Shown piece by piece: positions 55,827-64,000 of a DNA stretch of 64,000 nt (positions are counted from its first letter, which is position 1; each line of letters begins with the position of its first letter). The notes beneath the pieces were generated by a model. The model did no database searches. It had not been told where the DNA came from and saw only the letters and a list, made by a program, of their open reading frames with translations. Source of the DNA: Xaviernesmea oryzae (lineage in GTDB: Bacteria > Pseudomonadota > Alphaproteobacteria > Rhizobiales > Rhizobiaceae); contig NZ_FXAF01000011.1 of NCBI RefSeq assembly GCF_900177415.1, forward strand, positions 682,001 through 746,000, in the 5' to 3' direction. A program made the translations under genes and the position numbers.

Positions 55827-57122
55827 CTATCGCATTGTTGTCGGCAGCCAGAGCGCGATCATCGGGAAGATCACGAGCAGGATGAGGCGGATGATATCCG
55901 TCAGAATGAAAGGCATCACCCCGCCATAGATCGTCGTGATCTTCACATCCTTGGCTATCGAATTGATGACGAAGACGTTGATGCCGACCGGCGGCGTGAT
56001 CATCCCGAGTTCGCAGGCGACGACGATGATAACGCCGAACCAGATCGGATCGAAACCGAGATGGACTATGACCGGAAAGACGATCGGCACGAGCAGGATG
56101 ATCATCGCCATCTCGTCCATCAGGGCACCGGCGATGAAAAAGATCAGGAGGATCAGCGCCAGCGTACCATAAGGCCCGAGATCCATGGCCACCAGGAACG
56201 CCGTCAGCTTCTGGGGCGACTGGGTGATTGCCAGGAAATAACCGAACAGGATGGCGCCGATCAGCACGCTGAACAGCGAGACGGAGGTGCGGAGCGATTC
56301 CACCAGGCTCGCCATGATGAGCTTGGTGTTGAGCCGCCCGCGTAATATGCCGATCACCATGGTCAGCAACGCGCCGACCGCCGCCGCCTCGGTCGCGGTG
56401 GCGACGCCCAGATAGATGACGCCGATCACCGCGATGAAGAGAAGCAGCACGGCCCAGACGTCGCGGAGCGAGGCGATCGCCTCCTTCAGGTCGAAGGTCT
56501 TGCCGGGCGGCAGTCGCTTGCCGTGCGCGATCAGCACGGTGGCCATATACATGAGCGTCGCCATGATGCCCGGAACGATGCCCGCCATCAGCAATTGACC
56601 GATATCCGTCTCGGTCAGAAAGGCATAGACGACCATCATCACCGACGGCGGGATGAGGATGCCGAGCGTGCCGCCGGCGGCGATGACACCGGTGGACGTG
56701 GCATCCTCATAACCGGCCTTGCGCATTTCGGGCAGCGCGATACGGGTCATGGTCGCGGCGGTGGCGATCGAACTGCCGCAGATCGCCGCAAACCCGGCGC
56801 AGGCGGCGATCGTCGAAAGCGCAAGGCCACCCCGGAACTGCCCGAGCCAGGCATTGCCGGTCCTGAACAATTCCCGCGACATGCCGGAATTGGTGGCGAA
56901 CACGCCCATCAGGATGAAGAACGGCACCAGCGTCAGGTTGAAATCGGTGATGACGCGGATCGGCGATGTGGTGAGAAGATTGAGCGCCGGGGCAATGCCG
57001 CGCATGGAAGCAAAGCCGAAGACCCCGACGAGCCCCATGGCGACACCGAGCGGCACGCGCAGCCCCATGAGCACGAACATGGCGACGAAGCCGCCGATGG
57101 CAACGAGATCAGCGGTGTTCAT
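55827..57122 (-). CDS. dctM: TRAP transporter large permease (DctM)
   Basis: The 431-residue inner-membrane protein has about 12 helices. Family motifs are LRVPLGVAMGLVGVFGFASM, PFFILMGVFATNSGMSRELF, CAGFAAICGSSIATAATMTR, AAGGTLGILIPPSVMMVVYA and ELGMITPPVGINVFVINSIA. It is the main sodium-coupled channel of a tripartite periplasmic transporter. The ATG at 57122 overlaps the dctQ stop by four bases; a longer frame through dctQ is not used. Confidence 0.93.
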   Translation of the reverse strand: MNTADLVAIGGFVAMFVLMGLRVPLGVAMGLVGVFGFASMRGIAPALNLLTTSPIRVITDFNLTLVPFFILMGVFATNSGMSRELFRTGNAWLGQFRGGLALSTIAACAGFAAICGSSIATAATMTRIALPEMRKAGYEDATSTGVIAAGGTLGILIPPSVMMVVYAFLTETDIGQLLMAGIVPGIMATLMYMATVLIAHGKRLPPGKTFDLKEAIASLRDVWAVLLLFIAVIGVIYLGVATATEAAAVGALLTMVIGILRGRLNTKLIMASLVESLRTSVSLFSVLIGAILFGYFLAITQSPQKLTAFLVAMDLGPYGTLALILLIFFIAGALMDEMAMIILLVPIVFPVIVHLGFDPIWFGVIIVVACELGMITPPVGINVFVINSIAKDVKITTIYGGVMPFILTDIIRLILLVIFPMIALWLPTTMR

Positions 57123-57619
57123 ACGCCATGGCCCTCGAGCGGATTGGGTTCCTCGGATTTGCGGCGCAGGAACGGCACCACGGCCGTCGTGATGACGGCC
57201 GATGCGCAGCCGAGCCATATCAGGCCGATGAGTGGCCATACCGGAATGCGGAGATCAAAGGTTGCTTCGTTGCTGCGATAGGCGCTCGTCAGGCGGAAGA
57301 ACATCATGTAGGCGAGCATCGCCGTGAACGCGAGCAGCGAGGCCCAGGCGATGAAATCCAGGACGCGGCGCCCCCTCGGGCCAAGCGGCTCGTAGAGCAG
57401 GTCCACCGCGATATGCCCGCCGCGATATCCAAGCGAGGCGAAACCCCACATCATGCAGGCCCCGATCAGGTAACGGGAAAGGTCGAAGGAATCCGGTATC
57501 GCCCAGGAGAAGACGTAGCGGCCGACTGTGGAGGCGACGATCAGGATCGTGCACAGGCCCAGCAGAAGACCGGCGATCATATCGACAGCTTCGCTGAAGC
57601 GTTCGAGATATCGGTTCAT
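57119..57619 (-). CDS. dctQ: TRAP transporter small permease (DctQ)
   Basis: This 166-residue four-helix membrane protein has the start MNRYLERFSEAVDMIAGLLL, then TILIVASTVGRYVFSWAIPD, YRGGHIAVDLLYEPLGPRGR with the conserved HI-x-VD motif, and two further helices. It bridges binding protein and large permease. It lies between dctP (76 bases) and dctM (overlap). Confidence 0.9.
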   Translation of the reverse strand: MNRYLERFSEAVDMIAGLLLGLCTILIVASTVGRYVFSWAIPDSFDLSRYLIGACMMWGFASLGYRGGHIAVDLLYEPLGPRGRRVLDFIAWASLLAFTAMLAYMMFFRLTSAYRSNEATFDLRIPVWPLIGLIWLGCASAVITTAVVPFLRRKSEEPNPLEGHGV

Positions 57620-57695
57620 GGCACAAGCTCGAAATATGAATGAGGGGAAGGACGGGCACCGCAACGGCGCCTGTCCCGGTCGGCCTGCCGGACGT

Positions 57696-58730
57696 TTACT
57701 TCACGTCCGCATTGTACTTCTTGAGCGTCTCTTCGAGGCTCGTCCAGGCGGCCTTGGCATCGATCCCGGCCTTGGTCGCGGCCGCTTCCCATTCGCCCTG
57801 GAGCGATGCGGTCGCCTTCTTCCAAAGCTCCACCTCATCGGGCGTCGGCTTGTAGAACGTGTGGCCGCCCGCATCGAGCATCTTCTGGCGGCCGGCCGCT
57901 TCCGCATCCGCCCATTTGCTCGCCATCTTCTCCGCCCATTCGGGCGTGCAGTGATCGTCGATCACCTTGCGGTCCTGCGGCTCGAGCCCGTCGATCTTGT
58001 CCTTGTTCATCACGAAGGCGAAGGTCGTGACGTAGAAGGGCATGTCGAGATGGTGCGTCGTCACGTCCTGCAGCCCGAACGTGTAGATCGAGTTCCACGG
58101 CGATGCGGTCATGTCGGCCGCTCCCTTGGAGATCAGTTCGCGCATCTCGCCGGCCGGCACCTGCACGGAGGCTGCCCCCAGCGAGTTGACCAGACGGGCC
58201 ATCGTGGCATGCGCCGGGCGGATGTTCTTGCCCTTGAGATCGGCCGGGACCTGGATCGGCCCCTTGGTGCCGTGCAGCGTGCCGGGGTCATGGATATGCA
58301 CCATGCAGACATAGACGTCGCTCATCTCCTTGCCGGAATACTGGCGATACCATTCGTCGAGCGCCCGCGAGCCCCCTTTGGCATTGGAGATCAGGAACGG
58401 AATCTCGCCCGCGGCGAGGATGGGGAAACGGCCCGGCTGATAGCCCGGGTTGATGAAGCCGATATCGACGATACCGTCACGCGCCATATCGTAATGGTCG
58501 GGCGCCGCACCGAGCTGCGAGGCCGGATAGATGGTGATGCTGATGCGTCCGCCGGACGCCTCGCTGATCGATTTCGCCCAGGGCTCCATGCCGCCGGGCT
58601 GCAGGGCATGGGTGGCGGGCACCCAATGCGACAAGGTCAGTTCCACTTCGGCGGCCCGTGCAGCTGTGACCGGCGCCGTGGCGGCCAGCGCTGCGAGGCA
58701 GGCCGAAGCGAGCAATGCCTTCAGTTTCAT
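57696..58730 (-). CDS. dctP: TRAP transporter substrate-binding protein (DctP)
   Basis: The 344-residue periplasmic protein has a signal peptide (MKLKALLASACLAALAATAP, cut about residue 27 after ARAA) and the DctP fold: VELTLSHWVPATHALQPGGM, GRISITIYPASQLGAAPDHY, DMARDGIVDIGFINPGYQPG, then the ligand-Arg region around GKNIRPAHATMARLVNSLGA. TRAP DctP proteins bind carboxylates through a conserved Arg; the ligand here is probably an aromatic hydroxy acid judging by neighbours. GGGAGGAG precedes the ATG. A TGTATACA site lies 168 bases upstream. Confidence 0.92.
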   Translation of the reverse strand: MKLKALLASACLAALAATAPVTAARAAEVELTLSHWVPATHALQPGGMEPWAKSISEASGGRISITIYPASQLGAAPDHYDMARDGIVDIGFINPGYQPGRFPILAAGEIPFLISNAKGGSRALDEWYRQYSGKEMSDVYVCMVHIHDPGTLHGTKGPIQVPADLKGKNIRPAHATMARLVNSLGAASVQVPAGEMRELISKGAADMTASPWNSIYTFGLQDVTTHHLDMPFYVTTFAFVMNKDKIDGLEPQDRKVIDDHCTPEWAEKMASKWADAEAAGRQKMLDAGGHTFYKPTPDEVELWKKATASLQGEWEAAATKAGIDAKAAWTSLEETLKKYNADVK

Positions 58731-59279
58731 GCGTTTCTCCTCCCGTTGAAAATGAAGTCGGCGGGGCTCCCTCCCCGTCCGGTCGATGAGCTGTTCGCAC
58801 CCTCTCGTTAGGGAAGAAGGCTGCAAGCGGACATCGATCTGGTGCCCGAAACCGAACTTGCCATAGGCATGGCAGACGCAACTGTGATGACCAGTCGTGT
58901 ATACATCGATTTCCTCCCATGCCCGGTTTACCAAGACGATCCGTTCTCCCTCGATATCGCCTGTTCGAGCATTCGAATTTCAACACATTGCAGCGGAAAC
59001 GACAAGTTGTCATTTGGGTTCGGGATGCAAAAATCAGGCATCCTGAGATTTTTCCGAGGGGCTCTTCACCCCCGGTTCAAACTGTTTAGAATGATACAGT
59101 ACGACGCTCGTGCATACATGGGAGCTGGCGGGAGGAATGTCGCGCGACGGGAGGCGCCGCGCCCAGGGAGACGTGGCTCGACCGCCTGTGCGGCCGGTTG
59201 GAATTGCATGACCGCATCACGACATCCGGAGCGGCACGCTTCGCTTCATCGGTGCGGAGATCAGGGAGGAAGACAGAAC
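58731..59279. promoter_or_regulatory. Divergent control region of dctP operon and FAD oxidoreductase, with TGTATACA-type sites
   Basis: These 549 bases hold no convincing gene. TGTATACA at 58898-58905 (in context cgTGTATACAtcg) and TGCATACA at 59111-59118 (cgTGCATACAtgg) are near-identical sites. A TAGAAT at 59087-59092 could be the -10 of the FAD gene, with the second site just after it. The same core recurs before ligM at 62207 and 62291. Confidence 0.55.
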
Positions 59280-60668
59280 ATGGATGATCTCATCACGCCC
59301 GCCGGCAGGGCCATTGCCGAGCTCAAGACCGTTCTCGGAGACCGGCTGGTGACATCGGCCTCGGTTCGCGACCACCACAGCCACGACACGTCGCGCCTGA
59401 AGCCTCGCCTTCCCGATGCGGTGGCCTTTCCGCGCACCGAAGAGGAAGTGCAGGCGATCGTCTCGGCCTGTGCCGCACATGGGGTGCCGGTCGTGCCGTT
59501 CGGCGCCGGCTCCTCGATGGAAGGCCATACGATCCCGATCCGCGGCGGCATCTCGCTCGATACCCGCGAGATGAACCGGATCGTCGAAATCCGTCCGGAA
59601 GATCTGCTCGCCGTCGTCCAGCCGGGCGTCACGCGCAAGCAGCTCAATGTAGAACTGCGCGAGACCGGCCTGATGTTCTCGGTCGATCCCGGCGCGGATG
59701 CCTCCATCGGCGGCATGGCCTCGACCCGCGGCAGCGGAACCACCGCCGTGCGCTATGGCACGATGCGGGAAAACGTTCTGGCTCTCCGGGTGGTGACACC
59801 GGACGGAACGGCGATCCAGACCGGCTCGCGGGCGCGAAAATCCTCGACCGGCTACGACCTCACACATCTCTTCGTCGGCGCCGAAGGCACGCTCGGCGTC
59901 ATCACCGAGCTTACCGTTCGCCTGCATCCGATTCCGGAAGCGGTGTCATCGGCGATCTGCTCCTTCCCGACGGTCGCGAATGCCGTGGAAGCCGTGATCG
60001 AAGCCGTCCAGTACGGCATTCCCGTCGCGCGCGTCGAGTTCCTGGACGAGGTGGCGATCGCCGGCGTCAACAACTATTCGAAGCTCACTCTTCCCGTCGC
60101 GCCCACGCTCTTCTTCGAGTTCCACGGCACCCAGGCCTGGGTCGAAGAGCAGGCACGCCTCGTCGAGGAGATCACCGGGAGCCACGACGCGATCTCCTTC
60201 CGCTGGACCGCGGATGCCGACGAACGCACGAAACTCTGGCAGGCCCGCCACGACCTCTATTGGGCGACGAAGGCGATCATCCCCGGCTACGATCTTTATA
60301 CCGGCGATATCTGCGTGCCGATTTCGCGGCTTGCGGAAAGCATCGTCGCGGCACGCGCCGATATCGACGCCTCGCCCCTGAAAGGCCAGATCATCGGCCA
60401 TGTGGGCGACGGCAACTTCCACACCGCCTATCTGATCGATCCGGACAACCCCACGCATCTTCAGGAAGCGGAGGAAATGTCTGACAGGCTCGTCGAGCGT
60501 GCGCTTGCGGTCGGCGGCACGGCGAGCGGCGAGCACGGCATCGGCATGGCGAAGCTGAAATTCATGCGCCGGGAACACGGCAAGGCGGTCGACGTGATGA
60601 AGAAAATCAAGGCCGCGCTCGATCCGCTGGGCATCATGAATCCCGGCAAAATGGGGGACGCCGGGTGA
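59280..60668 (+). CDS. FAD-linked 2-hydroxyacid dehydrogenase (GlcD/D-lactate dehydrogenase type)
   Basis: The 462-residue flavoenzyme has the PCMH-type FAD domain: DAVAFPRTEEEVQAIVSACA, VPVVPFGAGSSMEGHTIPIR, VVQPGVTRKQLNVELRETGL, GADASIGGMASTRGSGTTAV and YGTMRENVLALRVVTPDGTA. The C-terminal FAD-oxidase_C part has GHVGDGNFHTAYLIDPDNPT (metal-binding His residues) and GGTASGEHGIGMAKLKFMRR. Such enzymes oxidise D-2-hydroxy acids (lactate, glycolate, D-mandelate-like) to 2-oxo acids. GGAGG lies about 10 bases before the ATG. Next to a TRAP importer, ligM and the benzoylformate-decarboxylase fusion, an aryl-hydroxyacetate is a sensible substrate. Confidence 0.88.
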   Translation: MDDLITPAGRAIAELKTVLGDRLVTSASVRDHHSHDTSRLKPRLPDAVAFPRTEEEVQAIVSACAAHGVPVVPFGAGSSMEGHTIPIRGGISLDTREMNRIVEIRPEDLLAVVQPGVTRKQLNVELRETGLMFSVDPGADASIGGMASTRGSGTTAVRYGTMRENVLALRVVTPDGTAIQTGSRARKSSTGYDLTHLFVGAEGTLGVITELTVRLHPIPEAVSSAICSFPTVANAVEAVIEAVQYGIPVARVEFLDEVAIAGVNNYSKLTLPVAPTLFFEFHGTQAWVEEQARLVEEITGSHDAISFRWTADADERTKLWQARHDLYWATKAIIPGYDLYTGDICVPISRLAESIVAARADIDASPLKGQIIGHVGDGNFHTAYLIDPDNPTHLQEAEEMSDRLVERALAVGGTASGEHGIGMAKLKFMRREHGKAVDVMKKIKAALDPLGIMNPGKMGDAG

Positions 60669-60675
60669 AACGAAA

Positions 60676-60697
60676 AACGGCGCCCGAAGGCGCCGTT
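60676..60697. terminator. Hairpin between the FAD dehydrogenase and ligM
   Basis: AACGGCGCC / GGCGCCGTT is a perfect nine-base stem with a CGAA loop, between convergent genes. The stem repeats the one at 50028 and 50189. Confidence 0.75.
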
Positions 60698-60720
60698 CCC
60701 GTATTGGCCTTGGGAGGCAG

Positions 60721-62127
60721 TTAGACCTTTTTGGTGCGCCAGCTTTCGGCGTAGTTCTCGCGGGCTTCGCGGGCATAGGGCGTCGGCGAAACGCGGACGC
60801 GGATCTCCGCCTGCTTGTGCCCCTTCTCGATCGAGGTCTTGTCGGTGCCGCCATTCGGCTCGCCCCAGATGAGCGTCAGCACATCGCCTTCCTGGATATC
60901 CGGATCGACGACGCCGAGCGACAGCATGCAACGCTCGTTGTAGCTGTAGCCGTTGAACATCGACATGCCGACGACCTTGTCGCCATGCATGATCCGGTCG
61001 GCGCTGGAGGAGGCGTAGTTCGGCTGCGGCAGGTCGATCCACTTGTAGGCCTCACCGCCCGGCACAAAGTTCGAGGCGATGACCTTCATCACGTCCTCGG
61101 CATTCCACTCGAAGGTGACCTTCTTGCGCTGCGGCTTGCCCTTCATCGCTTCGAGAGCGGCACGGCCGACGAAGTCATGGTCGAACTTGATGTAGATGCC
61201 GTAACCCAGCTCGTACGGGTTGACGTAATAGTCCTCGATATTGTCGGAGACGAGGCTGCCGCCGATGGAGCCGGTCGCTTCATAGCTGTCTTCCGTCAGC
61301 CAGTCGCGGTAGCCCTTGAGCTCCTCGCCGGTATAGATGGCCGGCAGCGGCGATGGGATCCAGCCGGATTCGAGCGTGTTGGTGGAATAGGCGCGCGCAC
61401 CGACGAGATAGAGTTCGACGCCCGCATCCTTGGCCGCCTTGACGATGATGTCGCGCACCTCGTCCTTCTCGGCATAGGGACCCCAGATTTCGAGACCCGG
61501 GGCGCCGGCCATGCCGTGGCGCAGGGCCTGAACCTTGCGGCCTGCGACGTTGATCCAGTCGACGTGGAAGAACTTGATCTCCGGAATGGGGCCGCCGTTC
61601 ATCTTTTCGAAGACTTTCGGCGCATCCGGACCCTGGATCTGGAAGCGGTAATGGACGCGGGTGACGAGCTTGCCGTCCGGACGCGACGGAGACCGCGGGT
61701 CATGGGTGAGCTTGACGTTGTGCTTGCCGAGCGAGGCGTTGTAGCGCAGCCAGTTGGCGGTCGGCGCACGGCCGACGAGTACGAACTTCTGTTCGGTCTC
61801 GCGGAAGATGATCATGTCGCCGATGACATGGCCGGCCGGCGTCACCGGGACGTAATGCTTGGCGCGGTTGGTGTCGAAATTGGCAAAGCTGTTGATCGCC
61901 AGGCTTTCGAGAAACTTGGTGGCATCCGGACCTTCGACGATCAGCTCGTCCATGTGATGCGACTGATCGAAAAGAACGGCAGACTGGCGCCATGCGACCT
62001 GTTCGGTGCGCCAGTTGGAAAATTCCGGGGCGACGACCGGATAGATGTACATGCCGATGCGCGAATTGCGCAGCATCTCGACGGTATTGCCCTTCTCTTT
62101 AAGGATCTGAGTCAGATTCTTGAGCAT
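60721..62127 (-). CDS. ligM: Tetrahydrofolate-dependent aromatic O-demethylase (LigM-like, GcvT fold)
   Basis: The 468-residue protein strongly resembles LigM, the vanillate/3-O-methylgallate O-demethylase of Sphingobium: GNTVEMLRNSRIGMYIYPVV, then APEFSNWRTEQVAWRQSAVL, AKHYVPVTPAGHVIGDMIIF, VGRAPTANWLRYNASLGKHN, LRHGMAGAPGLEIWGPYAEK and NTLESGWIPSPLPAIYTGEE. LigM moves the aryl methyl group to THF, giving methyl-THF that MetF or MetH can use. DmdA (about 370 residues) is shorter. It acts in the cytosol on methoxybenzoates. Two TGTATACA-like sites lie upstream. Confidence 0.85.
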   Translation of the reverse strand: MLKNLTQILKEKGNTVEMLRNSRIGMYIYPVVAPEFSNWRTEQVAWRQSAVLFDQSHHMDELIVEGPDATKFLESLAINSFANFDTNRAKHYVPVTPAGHVIGDMIIFRETEQKFVLVGRAPTANWLRYNASLGKHNVKLTHDPRSPSRPDGKLVTRVHYRFQIQGPDAPKVFEKMNGGPIPEIKFFHVDWINVAGRKVQALRHGMAGAPGLEIWGPYAEKDEVRDIIVKAAKDAGVELYLVGARAYSTNTLESGWIPSPLPAIYTGEELKGYRDWLTEDSYEATGSIGGSLVSDNIEDYYVNPYELGYGIYIKFDHDFVGRAALEAMKGKPQRKKVTFEWNAEDVMKVIASNFVPGGEAYKWIDLPQPNYASSSADRIMHGDKVVGMSMFNGYSYNERCMLSLGVVDPDIQEGDVLTLIWGEPNGGTDKTSIEKGHKQAEIRVRVSPTPYAREARENYAESWRTKKV

Positions 62128-62204
62128 TTCTCCTCCTCACTCGATTGTGCCTGTGGTCCCGGGCGCAAGTCCACCGTCGCCCGGAGCAATTCATCGAGAC
62201 CATC

Positions 62205-62298
62205 TATGTATACATAAACGAGCCGACAGCCAATTAGAAATGGATGAAGGTCATAATTTCCTTGCAACTCGCGCCGGCCGATAACGGACGTGTACACA
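62205..62298 (-). promoter_or_regulatory. ligM control region with TGTATACA-type sites
   Basis: TATGTATACATA (62205-62216) is a perfect 12-base palindrome containing TGTATACA, 78 bases before the ligM start; TGTACACA at 62291-62298 differs at one base. Both match the sites between dctP and the FAD gene and suggest one GntR-type regulator. Confidence 0.6.
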
Positions 62299-62315
62299 CA
62301 ACGGATGAAGGAGCC

Positions 62316-63410
62316 TTAATTACGGACCGCCCAGGCCGCGTCCGAAGGTGCCGCGACCGTGACCGGCCGGCCGATGCCGACATCGGCAAGCGAGGGCGTT
62401 TCCACATGCAGCGTCTGGGCCGGAGTCTTGACCATGATCGAACGGTGCGGGCCCCGGAAGATCGCCTGTGAAATCTCGCCCGACCAGGAAAGACCGCCGT
62501 TCACCGTGCCGGTCTCCCGGATCTGCAGGTTTTCCGGCCGCACCATGACGGTGACGTCAGCACCCTTCGGCATTTCGCTCGCCGCATGACATTCGCCGGA
62601 CCACCCCTGCCCTTCGACATCCAGCTTGTAATACTGGCCGCCGTTCGGGCGACAATCCCTGACCTTCGCATCGAGCAGGTTCGGGGTGCCGAAAAAGGCC
62701 GCCACCTGTCGGTTTTCCGGCCTGCGGTAGATGTCTTCCGGCGCGCCCACCTGCAGGATCTTGCCGCCATGCATGACGACGACCCGGTCGGAGAGCGCCA
62801 TGGCCTCCGACTGATCGTGGGTCACGTAGAGCGCGGTGATCTTCAGCCGCTGCTGGAGCTGGCGGAACTCGTCGCCCATCTGGGTGCGCAGCCGTGCGTC
62901 GAGGTTGGAGAGCGGTTCGTCGAGAAGCAGCACCTCCGGCTCGAAAACGAGGGCGCGGGCAATCGCCACGCGCTGCTGCTGACCGCCCGAAAGTGCCGGC
63001 GACGGGCGTTCCGCATATTGCTCCATCTCGACGAGCCGCAACGCGTTCATGACCCGATCCTGGATTTCCTTGTCCGGGCGGCGGCGGATGCGCAGCGGAT
63101 AGGCGACGTTGTCGAACACCGTCATGTGCGGCCAGATCGCATAGGACTGAAAAACCATCCCGAGGCGCCGCCGCTCGGAGGGCACGAAATAGCCCTTGTC
63201 CGCATCCGAGACGACATTGTCTCCGATCGAGATGCGCCCGCCGGTGTTCTTTTCGAGCCCCGCCACCATGCGCAGCGTCGTCGTCTTGCCGCAACCCGAC
63301 GGCCCGAGCAGCGTGACGAACTCGCCGCTCTTGATCTTCAGGTTCACGTGATCCACGGCCGTGATCGCGCCATACATGCGGGTCACGTTTTCGAGCGTTA
63401 CCGAAGCCAT
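62316..63410 (-). CDS. ABC transporter ATP-binding protein
   Basis: The 364-residue ATPase has Walker A TLLGPSGCGKTTTLRMVAGL (about 33-52), Q-loop GMVFQSYAIWPHMTVFDNVA, signature PALSGGQQQRVAIARALVFE, Walker B VLLLDEPLSNLDARLR and switch His in YVTHDQSEAMALSDRV, plus a C-terminal TOBE domain. It is of the Fe3+/polyamine-type importer class. GGAAGAG precedes the chosen ATG at 63410; the frame is open upstream but through the permease in another frame. Its stop lies 188 bases before ligM's start, same strand. Confidence 0.9.
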   Translation of the reverse strand: MASVTLENVTRMYGAITAVDHVNLKIKSGEFVTLLGPSGCGKTTTLRMVAGLEKNTGGRISIGDNVVSDADKGYFVPSERRRLGMVFQSYAIWPHMTVFDNVAYPLRIRRRPDKEIQDRVMNALRLVEMEQYAERPSPALSGGQQQRVAIARALVFEPEVLLLDEPLSNLDARLRTQMGDEFRQLQQRLKITALYVTHDQSEAMALSDRVVVMHGGKILQVGAPEDIYRRPENRQVAAFFGTPNLLDAKVRDCRPNGGQYYKLDVEGQGWSGECHAASEMPKGADVTVMVRPENLQIRETGTVNGGLSWSGEISQAIFRGPHRSIMVKTPAQTLHVETPSLADVGIGRPVTVAAPSDAAWAVRN

Positions 63411-63496
63411 ATTTCTCTTCCTTGCCGAGCGCGGATTTGGAAATCCGCTGACTGAAAAATCGATTGGTGCCGGCGGCCGCAGCCGCCGGATCGGGT

Positions 63497-64000
63497 TCAA
63501 AGCTTGCTGATGCGGGCCTTGATGAAGCGAAGCTGCACCCAGCGGAACAGGATGACGAGCAACATCATCATCAGACCGATGACGCTCACCTGTTCGGCAT
63601 TGCCGTTCGCCCACAGTTTCAGGAGCACGACGGCCAAGGTCTCCGAACCGACCGAATAGAGCAGGATCGATGCGGACAGCTCGCGCATGATGCCGAAGAA
63701 GGTGAGCACCCAGCCGACCGCGAAAGCGGGCCAGGCGAGCGCCACGAGGATGCGCCAGAGGGTCTGCAGCCAGCTTGCGCCGTGAACGCGGGAGCATTCT
63801 TCCAGATCGTAGGAAAGCTGGTGGTAGGAGCCCGTCATGACGCGCACGGCGACCGGGGTTCCGAGCGCGATATAGGCAAGCAGCAGCGCCCAGATGGTGC
63901 CGTAGATCGGGATCGGTCCCGGCAGCATGGCGAAGGCCCAGAGGAAGCCGACGCCGAGAACCATGCCCGGCATCATCCAGGGAAGCCACGCCATCCCGTC
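63497..64000 (-). CDS. ABC transporter permease, C-terminal part (truncated by window edge)
   Basis: 167 codons run from the window edge to the stop. Visible helices include MPGMVLGVGFLWAFAMLPGP and IWALLLAYIALGTPVAVRVM; the EAA loop reads YDLEECSRVHGASWLQTLWR followed by ILVALAWPAFAVGWVLTFF. It resembles the second half of FbpB/ThiP-type two-unit permeases that pair with the ATPase downstream. Substrate unknown. Confidence 0.85.
   Translation of the reverse strand, partial: DGMAWLPWMMPGMVLGVGFLWAFAMLPGPIPIYGTIWALLLAYIALGTPVAVRVMTGSYHQLSYDLEECSRVHGASWLQTLWRILVALAWPAFAVGWVLTFFGIMRELSASILLYSVGSETLAVVLLKLWANGNAEQVSVIGLMMMLLVILFRWVQLRFIKARISKL

Noticed and set aside
60721..62127. Glycine cleavage T protein (gcvT) or DMSP demethylase dmdA
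   Set aside because: At 468 residues it is longer than both, has no gcvH/gcvP beside it, and its N-terminal and central wording follows LigM.

Overview
The window looks like a chromosomal segment of a Rhizobiaceae-type alphaproteobacterium (Rhizobium, Agrobacterium, Ensifer or Shinella relatives). Pointers are the GC-rich coding sequence, a PPi-dependent phosphofructokinase, the betaine-lipid pair btaA/btaB, a metF operon headed by an ArsR-methyltransferase regulator, cobalamin-dependent metH, many TRAP/ABC uptake systems and a RIME-like intergenic repeat. I see no rRNA, tRNA, insertion sequence, phage gene or CRISPR array. The genus is inferred from gene content and recalled family sequences, not from a search.

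Region 1 (1-26 kb) is mostly core: a partial TerB/DnaJ protein, pfp, a LysE exporter, cell-wall enzymes (SLT lipoprotein, GH25 lysozyme, MltB-like transglycosylase, L,D-transpeptidase), btaAB, metF with its ArsR-methyltransferase, a chemoreceptor, ettA, two EamA exporters, a CaiB/TPP-enzyme pair, RidA, a DUF442 protein, an aldose-epimerase-like protein and a ParA-like ATPase.

Region 2 (26-34 kb) is a minus-strand operon: N-formylglutamate amidohydrolase family enzyme, ethanolamine-type APC permease, glutamine-synthetase-like ligase, aldehyde dehydrogenase and iron alcohol dehydrogenase. A toxin-antitoxin pair sits in its middle and an RpiR regulator is divergent from it. I read it as a gamma-glutamylated amine (probably ethanolamine) route to glycine and glutamate that needs no EutBC lyase. 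An ABC importer of unknown substrate follows (35-39 kb).

Region 3 (39-47 kb) has metH, an AGE-family sugar epimerase and a hybrid histidine kinase. The metH promoter carries the same 16-bp dyad as the ArsR-methyltransferase/metF promoter 30 kb away, which links the two as one regulon.

Region 4 (47-64 kb) is accessory and looks like aromatic acid catabolism: UbiD decarboxylase, a TctC-type binding protein, GntR and LysR regulators, a benzoylformate-decarboxylase-like enzyme continuous in frame with an aldehyde dehydrogenase (1027 codons, no stop between them), a TRAP transporter operon, an FAD 2-hydroxyacid dehydrogenase, a LigM-type tetrahydrofolate-dependent O-demethylase and the start of an ABC importer. 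Together these can be read as a methoxy-mandelate-type route: 2-hydroxy acid to keto acid to aldehyde to methoxybenzoate to phenol. TGTATACA-like sites recur upstream of the TRAP operon, the FAD enzyme and ligM. The strongest candidates for something undescribed are the decarboxylase-dehydrogenase fusion within this pathway and the gamma-glutamyl ethanolamine operon.
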